Source: Clostridium beijerinckii
GTDB lineage: Bacteria; Bacillota; Clostridia; Clostridiales; Clostridiaceae
Direction: 5' to 3'
NCBI RefSeq assembly: GCF_036699995.1
Contig: NZ_CP144906.1
Location: 747,501 to 811,500, forward strand
Length of the DNA: 64,000 nt
Shown: one piece after another, positions 54,395-63,241 of the stretch
Layout of the letters: the number at the start of each line of letters is the position of its first letter
Numbering within the stretch: the first letter of the stretch is position 1
Translations under genes and position numbers: made by a program
The notes under the pieces: generated by a model
Databases searched by the model: none
Seen by the model: the letters and a program-made list of their open reading frames with translations, nothing else
Told to the model about the DNA's origin: nothing

Positions 54395-55132
54395 ATGATG
54401 GCGAAAATTATAAACTGTAAAACATGTGGCAAGGAAATAGCAAAAAATGCAAAGATATGTCCAAGTTGCGGAGCAAAAAATAAAAAGCCTATTTTTAAAA
54501 GATGGTGGTTTATATTAATTGTTCTGGTAGTTATAATAGGTGCTTTGGCATCAGGAGGAAACAAAGATAAGAATACAACAGATGAATCTCAAAAAACTAC
54601 TAACACATCAACTACTAATGCAAACAAAGATGGACTTAAACAAGAAAATGGGAAAGATACTACAGATGAGAATATACCTAAGGAATATCAAGCAGCATTA
54701 AAAAAAGCAGATAGTTACGCTAACACAATGAATTTTTCTAAAAAAGCCTTGTATCACCAATTAACATCAGATGCTGGGGAAAAATTTACTGAAGAAGCTG
54801 CACAATATGCTATAGACAATGTAAAAGCAGATTGGAAAAAGAATGCATTAAAAAAAGCGGATAATTACGCTAATACAATGAATTTTTCTAAAAAAGGCTT
54901 ATATCATCAATTAACATCAGATGCTGGGGAAAAATTTACTGAAGAAGAGGCACAATATGCTATAGACAATGTAAAAGCAGATTGGAAAAAGAATGCATTA
55001 GCAAAAGCTAAAATATATCAAAGTGAAATGAATATGTCTAAGAGTTCTATAAATCACCAATTGGTGTCAGATGCAGGAGAAAAATTTACTGAAGAAGAAG
55101 CACAATATGCTATAAATAATTTAGAAAATTAA
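54395..55132 (+). CDS. Ltp-like superinfection-exclusion candidate, zinc-ribbon anchored
   Basis: 245 residues. An N-terminal zinc ribbon (CKTCGK, CPSCGA), one membrane segment (WWFILIVLVVIIGALASGG, about 36-54), a Ser/Thr/Asn linker, then three ~50-residue repeats of the Ltp / host-cell-surface-exposed type (YANTMNFSKK, YHQLTSDAGEKFTEEEAQY). Ltp of S. thermophilus phage TP-J34 blocks injection by other phages. The lipobox of Ltp is replaced here by zinc ribbon plus membrane segment. It sits at the prophage edge, where conversion genes usually are. GGGGGG precedes the ATGs (54395 or 54398). Confidence 0.85.
   Translation: MMAKIINCKTCGKEIAKNAKICPSCGAKNKKPIFKRWWFILIVLVVIIGALASGGNKDKNTTDESQKTTNTSTTNANKDGLKQENGKDTTDENIPKEYQAALKKADSYANTMNFSKKALYHQLTSDAGEKFTEEAAQYAIDNVKADWKKNALKKADNYANTMNFSKKGLYHQLTSDAGEKFTEEEAQYAIDNVKADWKKNALAKAKIYQSEMNMSKSSINHQLVSDAGEKFTEEEAQYAINNLEN
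54701..55132 (+). repeat. 150-bp tandem repeats in the Ltp-like gene
   Basis: Units start at 54701, 54851 and 55001, period exactly 150 bases (50 codons). The first two are nearly identical in DNA; the third has diverged. This points to a recent internal duplication of one Ltp repeat. Confidence 0.9.
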
Positions 55133-55143
55133 AAATAAAAGAC

Positions 55144-55180
55144 GTGGCAATTTTTAATATAACTGTTTGCCACATTTTTT
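55144..55180 (+). terminator. Terminator at the right prophage end
   Basis: GTGGCAA (55144-55150) pairs with TTGCCAC (55167-55173), followed by ATTTTTT. It closes the Ltp-like gene 64 bases before attR. Confidence 0.82.
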
Positions 55181-55243
55181 ATATATTAATGAATATTATG
55201 CCTATGGCTTGATATATTTGTTGTGAGCGATATTGTGTACGGT

Positions 55244-55255
55244 TCGCCTCCACCA
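55244..55255 (+). repeat. attR core (12 bp)
   Basis: Second copy of TCGCCTCCACCA, followed at once by the hairpin that must have been the original ssrA terminator. It carries none of the rest of ssrA. Confidence 0.92.
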
Positions 55256-55257
55256 TG

Positions 55258-55301
55258 AAACCCACGAAAATCTAAATATTGGATTTTCGTGGGTTTATTT
55301 T
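55258..55301 (+). terminator. Original ssrA terminator, stranded by the prophage
   Basis: AAACCCACGAAAATC (55258-55272) pairs perfectly with GATTTTCGTGGGTTT (55282-55296), then TATTTTA. Two bases after attR, it would lie just after the ssrA 3' end in the phage-free chromosome. It now serves no adjacent gene. Confidence 0.85.
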
Positions 55302-55752
55302 AGTTTGTATGAATTTAGAGAAAGGGTTTATATCTATGATCCTATAAGAGAGTATCATTATTGTAAGCAAACATTTTAAGAGATTTAGCATATGCAAAGT
55401 TAAAGGATACTCTAAGTAATTAGAATAAGCTACTTGAAATTGTTGCACCACAAGATAAAAAAGCTTTACTGAAATTAAACAATAAAAAATCTATGTTATA
55501 CTCGTTACGTCGATCATATCATCAATAAAAGATAATTTATATTATTGATATAATATAAACTTTAAATGATTGTTGTAAAAAGTGTATCCATATTCAACAT
55601 TACACTAAAATTTGATAGTGCAGCATATATAAATAAAGTTGCTCATAAAGGGACACTTTTTAGCAAAAATCATTTAATTTTTAGCAATATTCAAACAATT
55701 TAGCGTTAATCTTATCTACTAGATTGTATCAATATTTAAGTTATGAGATATG
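55302..55752. other. Decayed sequence between attR and the three-gene operon
   Basis: No intact gene. A broken frame around 55390-55528 reads protein-like (for example KLLEIVAPQDKKALLKL) with an internal TAG, so an old coding remnant is likely; no family recognised. The rest is AT-rich and unreadable. Confidence 0.4.
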
Positions 55753-55797
55753 AAACTCACAAGAATCCAAAGTTTGGATTTTTGCGAGTTTATTTTT
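55753..55797 (+). terminator. Second hairpin resembling the ssrA terminator
   Basis: AAACTCACAAGAATCCAAA (55753-55771) pairs, with two mismatches, with its complement at 55773-55791, then ATTTTTT. It is about three-quarters identical to the stem at 55258, and both follow an ATG triplet. The remaining bases to 55934 contain a TATAAT near 55874, a possible promoter for the next operon. Confidence 0.65.
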
Positions 55798-55934
55798 TGT
55801 GTTTCTGAATATCACCTGATTTTTAATGGGGTCATGATTAGTAAAATATATAATGTATTAAATAAAAATAAATGGTATAATTATAAATAATATACAATTG
55901 AGGGTGATAATAAACACACAATGAGGGTTAATAT

Positions 55935-58691
55935 ATGGAATGTTATATAGACAATAAACCAATTAATATACTTTCAATGTCAAATCGTACTTTTAATACA
56001 TTACAAAGAATAGGAATTCATACAGTAAAGGAACTTTATGAACTTGATCCAACAACTATTGTTACTTTACCTAACATAGGCAAAGTAACAATAAATGAAA
56101 TAGAGAAAGTTAAACAGAAATTGAATGAAGGAAGGATTATTCCTGGAGATTCATACGAAGCAAATTTACTAGAAAAGTCTAAGAAGACAGAAAAATTGCA
56201 AAATGAAATATTTTACAATTCCCAAGGTATTCTTTGTTTTGATATATCAATAGAAAGATTAAAACCATTTGTACGTGGTTACAATTGCTTAAAAAAGGCT
56301 GGTTTTAATTATATATCTCAAATTATTGGAATGGATACTGAAGAGTTATGCAAAATAAAAAATATGGGAAAAAAAACTGCACAAGATATAATTTCTGAAG
56401 TAAATAATATTGAATTTAAAATAGTTGATGAGGATGAATTTGAAAAAGGTGACATATACTCAAAGATCCATGAAAAGATGAGTAATCAAGACAAAACAAT
56501 ATTAAATTTATGTATGAAAAAAGCTAATGCTATTTTTGATGTTAGATTTAATGAACAAAATTCATTAGCAAAGGAATTTCAGTTGATTATTTCTAAAACA
56601 TTAGAATTAGATAATAAAGGAAATATGAATGATATGTTAAATAAAATGGTTTTTGATGATAATTTCAAGTTGTTTAACAACATTCTTATACGTTCAATAA
56701 TGGAAAAGGTAAAATCTTTTGAATATGGTTGCTCACGAAAAATATTAAATTCGATATATGGTGAAGTTTTTGATGAAAAAAATATCAATAAGATAATCAG
56801 TAAGCTTTTAGAAGAAAATGAATTAATATCTACAGAAAATGGTATAGAGTTTTTTTATCCTAGTATTAAAGAATATATTGAAAATATGCCTGAAGGAAGA
56901 GATAGGTATGTTTTAGAATCCAGGAGTAAAGGGGATACCTTTGAAGAAATAGGTAAAATATTAGAAATAAGTCGCGAAAGAGTTCGGCAAATTCAAAACA
57001 AAGTTTTTCAAGGAATTGACCATATTTATGAAGATCGTTATAAGCAGGTATTTCTTGATTATAAATTTGATAAAGAACTATTTTGTTATGGTTTTAATCA
57101 AAATGAATTATGTTATATTTATTTAGAAACTAAGTATAAAAGAGAAAAATCAAAATATAAGCAAATAGAAAAACTTGAAAATGATGAATCATATCCTTTT
57201 GAATTTCATCGTGCAGGAGAAAAAATTGTACATAGAAATGAATTAAATATAGATGGAAATTATATATTAAAAGAACGTACAGAAATTGCAAATTTTGTTG
57301 CGAAGACATATTGTAGAGACAAAACTAAATTTACAGATTTTGTTGAATTGTATAACATTTTTTTAGAAATCAATGGATTGAAGTTGGAAGATAAATTACA
57401 AATTGTAGCAGGAACTTATGAAAATAAATTTGCAAAATGGAAAAATATTTTATGGAATAATCATTCATCTTTTAGATATTATGAATTTGAAAAATATGAT
57501 TTTAATGAGCTACTAAAAGCTATAGATTTTTATCAATATAAAGATGTAGAAATTTCAACTTTAAAATTTTTTAAAGAACATTTAGATGTTATGAAAGACT
57601 ATGATATAAGAGATGAATATGAACTGCATAATTTGCTAAAAAAGGTTGTAGATATAGGTAATATCGATGTTTCATTTTCAAGGATGCCACATATAGTATT
57701 TGGTAAGGCTGATACAAGTAAACAGGTATATGATTTATTATTACAATGTGCATCAGATAGAAAAATATCAATAGATGATTTTGCTGAAAAATATGAAGAG
57801 GAGTATGGAGTTAAAGTACCATCTGTTAAAGCAAATTATTTAGAACCTATTGATAAATATTTGCATGATGGATTGTATGAAATAAGAGTTAAACCACTTG
57901 AAGACGAAGCGTATAAAAAACTTAAATTAATTTTAAATGAAGATTATTATACTATAAATAAACTTAAAGCAATTTTTAAAAATGTACATTCAAATAATAA
58001 TGATATAAATGCTTATACAATAAAGCAACTTGGATTTAATATATACAAAGATTATGTAATTAGTACTAGATATAAAAGTGCAGTGGAATATTTTAGAAGG
58101 TTGCTATCTGTTGATATATTTAAACTTGATAATTTAGAAACTTCGATTATATATAATGGAACTTTCAATGCTGAACTTTATAGAAAAAGAGAAAACTATG
58201 ACATTATAGAGTATGCTCCTGGAAGTTATATATCATTTAATAGGCTTAAAACAGCCAATATTGAAAAGAAAGATATAGTTGAGTTTATAGATGCTGTATA
58301 TAATTTTGTACCTACTAATGAATATTTTTCGATTAAATCAATTTTGAATGACGGATTTGATAATAAACTTTTTGATTTAGGGTTTGATAATTGGTTTTAT
58401 GCTTCATTAATTACTGAAGATAAAAAAAGATTTAGTTATGGTAAATTTGGATTAACAAAAGTATTTATTCTTGGAAATAAAGAGATAACATTTTCAAAGT
58501 TTATAGAAGATTTAGTTATAGAAAGTAGTAGTATGGAATTGGAGGATATTATCAATCTATTAATGGATAAGTATGGCTGTTATATAAAGCGTGATAAATT
58601 AATAGAACTAATTAAAAGTACAAGCCTTTATTATAATAAAATAATAGAGAAGGTATATATAGATTATGAAATTTATTTGGAGGAAATATAA
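55935..58691 (+). CDS. Large protein with tandem alpha-CTD-like domains and sigma region-4 HTH
   Basis: 918 residues. Two helix-hairpin-helix domains like the RNA polymerase alpha C-terminal domain lie at about 10-62 (SNRTFNTLQRIGIHTVKELY, LPNIGKVTINEIEKV) and 102-160 (VRGYNCLKKAGFNYISQI, KNMGKKTAQDI). A sigma region-4-type helix-turn-helix is near 333-355 (TFEEIGKILEISRERVRQIQ). The remaining ~550 residues match nothing I know. No catalytic motif is seen. First gene of a three-gene operon with a ParB-like and an SNF2-like gene. Likely a DNA-binding recognition subunit; function unknown. GAGGG precedes the ATG. Confidence 0.75.
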   Translation: MECYIDNKPINILSMSNRTFNTLQRIGIHTVKELYELDPTTIVTLPNIGKVTINEIEKVKQKLNEGRIIPGDSYEANLLEKSKKTEKLQNEIFYNSQGILCFDISIERLKPFVRGYNCLKKAGFNYISQIIGMDTEELCKIKNMGKKTAQDIISEVNNIEFKIVDEDEFEKGDIYSKIHEKMSNQDKTILNLCMKKANAIFDVRFNEQNSLAKEFQLIISKTLELDNKGNMNDMLNKMVFDDNFKLFNNILIRSIMEKVKSFEYGCSRKILNSIYGEVFDEKNINKIISKLLEENELISTENGIEFFYPSIKEYIENMPEGRDRYVLESRSKGDTFEEIGKILEISRERVRQIQNKVFQGIDHIYEDRYKQVFLDYKFDKELFCYGFNQNELCYIYLETKYKREKSKYKQIEKLENDESYPFEFHRAGEKIVHRNELNIDGNYILKERTEIANFVAKTYCRDKTKFTDFVELYNIFLEINGLKLEDKLQIVAGTYENKFAKWKNILWNNHSSFRYYEFEKYDFNELLKAIDFYQYKDVEISTLKFFKEHLDVMKDYDIRDEYELHNLLKKVVDIGNIDVSFSRMPHIVFGKADTSKQVYDLLLQCASDRKISIDDFAEKYEEEYGVKVPSVKANYLEPIDKYLHDGLYEIRVKPLEDEAYKKLKLILNEDYYTINKLKAIFKNVHSNNNDINAYTIKQLGFNIYKDYVISTRYKSAVEYFRRLLSVDIFKLDNLETSIIYNGTFNAELYRKRENYDIIEYAPGSYISFNRLKTANIEKKDIVEFIDAVYNFVPTNEYFSIKSILNDGFDNKLFDLGFDNWFYASLITEDKKRFSYGKFGLTKVFILGNKEITFSKFIEDLVIESSSMELEDIINLLMDKYGCYIKRDKLIELIKSTSLYYNKIIEKVYIDYEIYLEEI

Positions 58692-58693
58692 AA

Positions 58694-59908
58694 ATGAATT
58701 TATTAAGTGATGAATCGGTTAATAGTAGAATTGAAAAAATATCAGAGACTAAAAGGGTACATTTGAGTGGAAAAACAGAAGTTATGGCTGTATATCGAAT
58801 TCCATTAGATTTATTATATTATAATGATCAAAATGATCGTATAGCAGCACGGATGAGTCAATATAGAGAAGAAAATGGATTTATGCCAACAGATAAGTTG
58901 GAACGAGGAGAGTTTAACGATATTATAGAAGAATTTATTGTTGAAACTAATGAAAAGGCAATTACAAGAACTCAAAATAATATTAAATTGCGTAGTCAGG
59001 AAAACCCTGGGGTTGTTTTGTCAGATGGTAGAATTATTGATGGAAATAGGCGTTTTACTTGTTTGCGGAGGCTTGCAAAGGAAAATCCGGATTTTTCATA
59101 TTTTAATGCTACTATTTTAGATAGAAGTATTCGACATAATGCTAAAGAAATTAAAATGCTTGAGCTTCAATTGCAATTTGGAGAGGAAAGCAAAGAAGAT
59201 TATAGTTCGATTGATAAAATAACAGGAATATATTACGATGTAATAAAAAATAAGCTTTTATCAGCTGAAGAATACGCACATAGTGTTAACGAAACTACTA
59301 AAAGTATTAATTGTAAAATTGAAATAGCAAATTTAGTGGAGGAATTTCTTGAGTTTATTAATGCAAAAGAACAATTTCATTTAGCAAGACAGTTGGAAGT
59401 ATATGCTGCTATTGAGGAACTTCAAAAAATGTTGAAAAAATGCATGAATGATGATGATAGGGAACAATTAAAATATATTGTATTTGCTACTATTGCAGTA
59501 GGAACAGAAGAAGATAAAAGAAATAAAGTTAGGCAGATGAGTAGAATTGTTTCATCACAATATTGTGATGAATTTATTGCAGAACAAGCTGTATTAGTAG
59601 AAAAGGTTGCAGACGCATTACCTCATCAAAAAATATCATCTATGTCAACTATAATTGATATAAGAAAGAAATCTAAAGATATAGCTGAAGAATTAGATAG
59701 ATCTTTGAAAAAAGCTGATTTAAAAACAAAAAAAAGTAATGCAAAATTAGAATTAATTAGACTTGCTGAAAATGCTACAGATAATTTAGAAAGCATTGAT
59801 ACTAATCTTCTGAAAAAAATGAATGATAGTGAATTACAACGTTTTGAACGTCAAATAAAATTGCTTGAGGATGCTTTAAATATAATTAAGGATGATTTGA
59901 AAATATGA
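58694..59908 (+). CDS. ParB-like protein
   Basis: 404 residues. The N-terminal ParB/sulfiredoxin-type fold is suggested by VYRIPLDLLYYNDQNDRIA (about 29-47) and the signature SDGRIIDGNRRFTCLRRL (about 109-126). ParB-fold domains bind or hydrolyse nucleotides (CTP in true ParB); DndB-like proteins are distant relatives. The C-terminal ~200 residues are helical and charged. Two bases after gene one; its TGA overlaps the start of gene three (ATGA). No ParA partner is present, so plasmid partitioning is unlikely. Confidence 0.75.
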   Translation: MNLLSDESVNSRIEKISETKRVHLSGKTEVMAVYRIPLDLLYYNDQNDRIAARMSQYREENGFMPTDKLERGEFNDIIEEFIVETNEKAITRTQNNIKLRSQENPGVVLSDGRIIDGNRRFTCLRRLAKENPDFSYFNATILDRSIRHNAKEIKMLELQLQFGEESKEDYSSIDKITGIYYDVIKNKLLSAEEYAHSVNETTKSINCKIEIANLVEEFLEFINAKEQFHLARQLEVYAAIEELQKMLKKCMNDDDREQLKYIVFATIAVGTEEDKRNKVRQMSRIVSSQYCDEFIAEQAVLVEKVADALPHQKISSMSTIIDIRKKSKDIAEELDRSLKKADLKTKKSNAKLELIRLAENATDNLESIDTNLLKKMNDSELQRFERQIKLLEDALNIIKDDLKI

Positions 59909-61776
59909 AGGTTTGGAAATTAAATACAGAAGGGGCGGGTTTAATTCTTACTGCAAAATCAGAAATTGAAAGTATATTATTTTCTTCATGGTATAAGATG
60001 AAATTAAAGCGTTATGCAAGGAGTTACGATGAAGATAACATATACTTTAAAGAAGATTTAGTTTATATAGAACAAAAACAGATAATAAGTATATTACAAT
60101 TAAATTGTGGAAAATTAGAGGCAAAAATTGAAATTGCTAATGAGATATTATCAAATATAAAAAATCTTGAATTACACATCGAAGAACGCTCTCGTGCAGG
60201 TATTGAAATAAAACATCAAAATGTTAAATACTTTGATAAATTTAAACAATATAGCAAAATTGTTAATGATAATATGGTGAGAACACTAAGAGAAAAACAA
60301 ATGTGGGATTCTTTTTATATGTGTATGATGAAAAAATCAGCAAATTTTTCAGTTCCTGGTTCTGGTAAAACATCATCAGTTCTTGGTGTATATGCATTTT
60401 TAAAAGAATGCCAAAATGTTAAGAGAATAGTAGTTATATGTCCTAAAAACGCTTTTGGATCTTGGATTGATGAATTTAAAATTTGTTTTGGAGAAAAAGA
60501 AAAACTTAAAGTGTTTCATATTCATGATAAAAAATTCAAAAATGTTAAACAGTGTAAAGAAAGTTTGAACTATAAAAGTGATAAATATAATTTATTTCTA
60601 TTTAATTATGAGGCGGTTCAAAGCTATTTAAATGAAGTAAAAATTATTGTTAATGAAGAGACTTTACTTGTATATGATGAGGTACATAAGGTTAAGCGCC
60701 ATGATGGGAAATGGGCCAAAAGTTCACTTCAGATAGCAAAGAATGCTAGTTATTGTATTGCCATGACTGGAACACCAATTCCTAATACGTATCTTGATAT
60801 ATATAATTTGTTGAATATACTTTATCCGCATGAATATAAAAACTTTTTTAACTTTGATACAAGGATGTTGCGTAATCCTCGCAATGAGGATATTGATAAA
60901 ATAAATAAAACAATAGCGCCCTTTTTTTGTCGCACTACGAAGGAGCAATTATCCGTACCGCCAGTTAATGAAGATAAAATGATTTTGATTGAGGCTTCAG
61001 AAATAGAAAATAAGCTGTTTAATATTTTATGTATGCATTATCGTTCCAATAAGCTTGCACTAATGATAAGAATTTTGCAACTTGAAAGTGATAGTTCATT
61101 ATTATTGAGTAAACTTGATTTGAAAGATTTTAAATATTTGCTTAATGACAATTGCGAAGATATTGAAGATATTGATTTTGTAGATTATTCCAATGAAGTT
61201 AGAAATTTAATTGAAAATATGCCATGTTCTGAAAAAATATCTGCATGTATAAATCTTGTAAAGAAATTAATAGCAGAAGATAAAACTGTAATTATCTGGT
61301 GCATTTTTAAAAATTCTATGCACTCTATATCAAAAATATTAAATAAAAATAATATATCTACTAAAATAGTAGATGGAGAAGTTGATCTTGAAGATAGACA
61401 ACAAATCCTTGAAGATTTCAAGAATGGATTTACAAAAGTTTTGATAACTAATCCTCATACTCTTGCCGAATCTGTTTCTTTACATTCAGTTTGTCATGAT
61501 GCAGTATATTTTGAATATAGTTATAATCTTGTACATTTGTTACAGTCAAAAGATAGAATTCATCGATTAGGTTTATTGCCAAATCAATATACGCAGTATT
61601 ATTATTTAAAAACAACATTTAGAAATATTGATGGTGAATTTTCGATGGATGAAGAAATATACTTGAGACTTAAAGAAAAAGAAAAAATAATGCTTAATGC
61701 TATTGATAAAGATGTTGTTGAAATTATGCCAACAGATGATGAAGATCTTGAAATGATATTTTCTGAATTGTTTTAA
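59905..61776 (+). CDS. SNF2-type superfamily 2 helicase/translocase
   Basis: 623 residues. Walker A SVPGSGKTSSVLG (about 149-161), motif II YDEVHKVK (about 257), motif III AMTGTPIPNTYLD, and in the second RecA lobe VIIWCIFKN, ITNPHTLAESVSLHSV and motif VI QSKDRIHRLG: the full set of an SNF2/Rad54-like translocase. No nuclease domain is visible. Such enzymes move along double-stranded DNA and remodel bound proteins; they are core parts of several restriction-type defence systems (for example DISARM). Third gene of the operon, overlapping gene two by 4 bases. Confidence 0.88.
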   Translation: MKVWKLNTEGAGLILTAKSEIESILFSSWYKMKLKRYARSYDEDNIYFKEDLVYIEQKQIISILQLNCGKLEAKIEIANEILSNIKNLELHIEERSRAGIEIKHQNVKYFDKFKQYSKIVNDNMVRTLREKQMWDSFYMCMMKKSANFSVPGSGKTSSVLGVYAFLKECQNVKRIVVICPKNAFGSWIDEFKICFGEKEKLKVFHIHDKKFKNVKQCKESLNYKSDKYNLFLFNYEAVQSYLNEVKIIVNEETLLVYDEVHKVKRHDGKWAKSSLQIAKNASYCIAMTGTPIPNTYLDIYNLLNILYPHEYKNFFNFDTRMLRNPRNEDIDKINKTIAPFFCRTTKEQLSVPPVNEDKMILIEASEIENKLFNILCMHYRSNKLALMIRILQLESDSSLLLSKLDLKDFKYLLNDNCEDIEDIDFVDYSNEVRNLIENMPCSEKISACINLVKKLIAEDKTVIIWCIFKNSMHSISKILNKNNISTKIVDGEVDLEDRQQILEDFKNGFTKVLITNPHTLAESVSLHSVCHDAVYFEYSYNLVHLLQSKDRIHRLGLLPNQYTQYYYLKTTFRNIDGEFSMDEEIYLRLKEKEKIMLNAIDKDVVEIMPTDDEDLEMIFSELF

Positions 61777-61866
61777 AAAGGCTAATCAATTAGCAAAACA
61801 TATAGAATTCCTAAAGTGAATCAAAATATAAAATTAAATATATATTATAACTATGTAATAAATAAA

Positions 61867-61906
61867 AGGAATACTAAAGCAATATACTTTGAGCATTCCT
61901 TTTTCT
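61867..61906 (+). terminator. Terminator after the three-gene operon
   Basis: AGGAAT and ATTCCT, with inner AAAG/CTTT, form a stem from 61868 to 61900, followed by TTTTTCTATTTT. About 90 bases after the helicase stop. Confidence 0.8.
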
Positions 61907-61926
61907 ATTTTAAGGAGGAATTATAA

Positions 61927-62277
61927 ATGAAAAAACTATGGAAATTAGAACAGTTACAAGTGATAAAATCACAAATATCTGAGCAAGTGGTAGAAAGCAT
62001 GAAAGAAGCAATTATTACTATTGATGAGGAATATGGAACTGGTAGAGAGGTGGAGGCTGATCTTGGGGGATTTGTTTTATTATTAGAATCAGAGACTGAC
62101 GTAAAAGAATTAAAAGTTGATAAGTTGAATGGATTACTTGCCGAATATACTGATGAAATCAAGAGTGATGATGGTACTAAATACTATTCATCACTTTTTC
62201 TATTATCCTCAGATTATGCAATAATGGTTTATTCAAACAAAGAGTTACATGAATTATTATTAAGAAAGGTGTTGTAG
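61927..62277 (+). CDS. Unknown accessory protein
   Basis: 116 residues, acidic, soluble; EVEADLGGFVLLLESETD in the middle. AAGGAGGAAT precedes the ATG. No family recognised; such small genes accompany RadC and DUF960 genes on clostridial mobile elements. It starts right after the terminator of the three-gene operon, so it is a separate unit. Confidence 0.6.
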   Translation: MKKLWKLEQLQVIKSQISEQVVESMKEAIITIDEEYGTGREVEADLGGFVLLLESETDVKELKVDKLNGLLAEYTDEIKSDDGTKYYSSLFLLSSDYAIMVYSNKELHELLLRKVL

Positions 62278-62282
62278 TTAAT

Positions 62283-62603
62283 ATGGCAAAGCAGAGTAAA
62301 GAAATAATTGAAGAAAGGAAAATAGTGAAAGAAACTAAATATTGTGAAATATACAAAGCTGTGTCTATTATTGATGATGAATATTATAGCAGTATTGAGA
62401 AAATTAGAGTAAAGCAAAAGGAGAGAGAGGAAATTCGTTTTGCCTTATATAAGAATACTTTTAAGATGGAGCGCCAATTTATTCCAAGAAGTTTGGATTT
62501 AACGGAGAAGCAATTATTGGAGTTGATTGGAAAAGCTATTGAAGGAAAAGTGCTTTCAGAGGAATTTGTAAATTTGCTTAGAGAGAAATTAAATAAAAAG
62601 TAA
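62283..62603 (+). CDS. Unknown accessory protein
   Basis: 106 residues, highly charged, mostly helical, ending LLREKLNKK. It begins five bases after the previous stop with AAAGGTG upstream, so the two are coupled. No family recognised. Confidence 0.6.
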   Translation: MAKQSKEIIEERKIVKETKYCEIYKAVSIIDDEYYSSIEKIRVKQKEREEIRFALYKNTFKMERQFIPRSLDLTEKQLLELIGKAIEGKVLSEEFVNLLREKLNKK

Positions 62604-62659
62604 AAGCTTAATTGCCATATGAAGGTGATTAAGTTTTTATTATTTTTAGGAGGAATAGC

Positions 62660-62755
62660 ATGATGAAATATTTGAAATACTTATTAATTATTAATAAAGG
62701 CAAAATAACTTTTAAAGAATATGAAGATGTGGTTGGTAATGAATGTGAAAGATAA
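62660..62755 (+). CDS. Very small ORF before radC
   Basis: 31 residues (MMKYLKYLLIINKGKITFKE start), with an excellent AGGAGGAAT six bases before the ATG. It overlaps the radC-like start in another frame, which suggests translational coupling. May be a leader peptide or a real small protein. Confidence 0.5.
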   Translation: MMKYLKYLLIINKGKITFKEYEDVVGNECER

Positions 62756-63200
62756 AACTCCATCGAAAAGAATAAGGATTGTTTCAATAAAAATGGTGAG
62801 AGCAGCAAGTGTTTTATATGATATAAGAAAAATAGGCTCACCTAAGGATGGCGTAGAACTAGGGAAAAAGTTTCTAGATGATGCAGATAGGGAGCAACTT
62901 TTAGTATGTTGCCTTGATACAAAGAATCAGCCAACTGCAATAAATGTAGTTTCAGTAGGTAGCCTAAATAGTTCCATAGTTCATCCAAGAGAAGTGTTCA
63001 AACCTGCAACTCTAGGAAATTCAGCTTCAATAATATTATTTCATAATCATCCATCAGGTGATCCAGCGCCATCAAGAGAGGACATAAGTATAACAGAAAG
63101 AATAAGAGAGAGTGGAAGGATGCTTGGTATTGAATTGATAGACCATATAATCATAGGAAATGATTCATATTGTAGTCTAAAGGAAAAAGGTATAATTTAA
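62739..63200 (+). CDS. radC: RadC-family JAB domain protein
   Basis: 153 residues. The JAB/MPN metal site HNHPSGDPAPSRED (about 107-120) and FVCC-like LLVCCLDTKNQPTAINVVS are standard for RadC. The N-terminal helix-hairpin-helix of chromosomal RadC is absent: the short form is the one on plasmids, ICEs and phages. Biochemical role unresolved in the family. ATG 62739 chosen by family length; ATG 62721 in frame is possible. Confidence 0.88.
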   Translation: MNVKDKTPSKRIRIVSIKMVRAASVLYDIRKIGSPKDGVELGKKFLDDADREQLLVCCLDTKNQPTAINVVSVGSLNSSIVHPREVFKPATLGNSASIILFHNHPSGDPAPSREDISITERIRESGRMLGIELIDHIIIGNDSYCSLKEKGII

Positions 63201-63241
63201 AAAACATAATGAGTTTAAATAAGAAATGGAGTGACATAAAA

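Larger units (their letters stand above)
17282..55255. mobile_element. Complete contractile-tailed prophage integrated in ssrA
   Basis: About 38 kb bounded by a 12-bp repeat of the ssrA 3' end. All modules of a temperate phage are present in the normal order: integrase, repressor and divergent switch, replication, late regulator, packaging, head, contractile PBSX-like tail, fibres, holin and amidase, and a lysogenic-conversion gene. I see no disrupted structural gene, so it may be inducible. Head genes are HK97-like with a cos-like site; tail genes follow the PBSX order except that a fibre gene sits between the baseplate J and XkdU-like genes. Confidence 0.93.

Noticed and set aside
58694..59908. 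ParB-like gene as part of a plasmid partition locus
   Set aside because: No ParA gene and no parS-like inverted repeat nearby; the tight link is with an SNF2 helicase gene instead.
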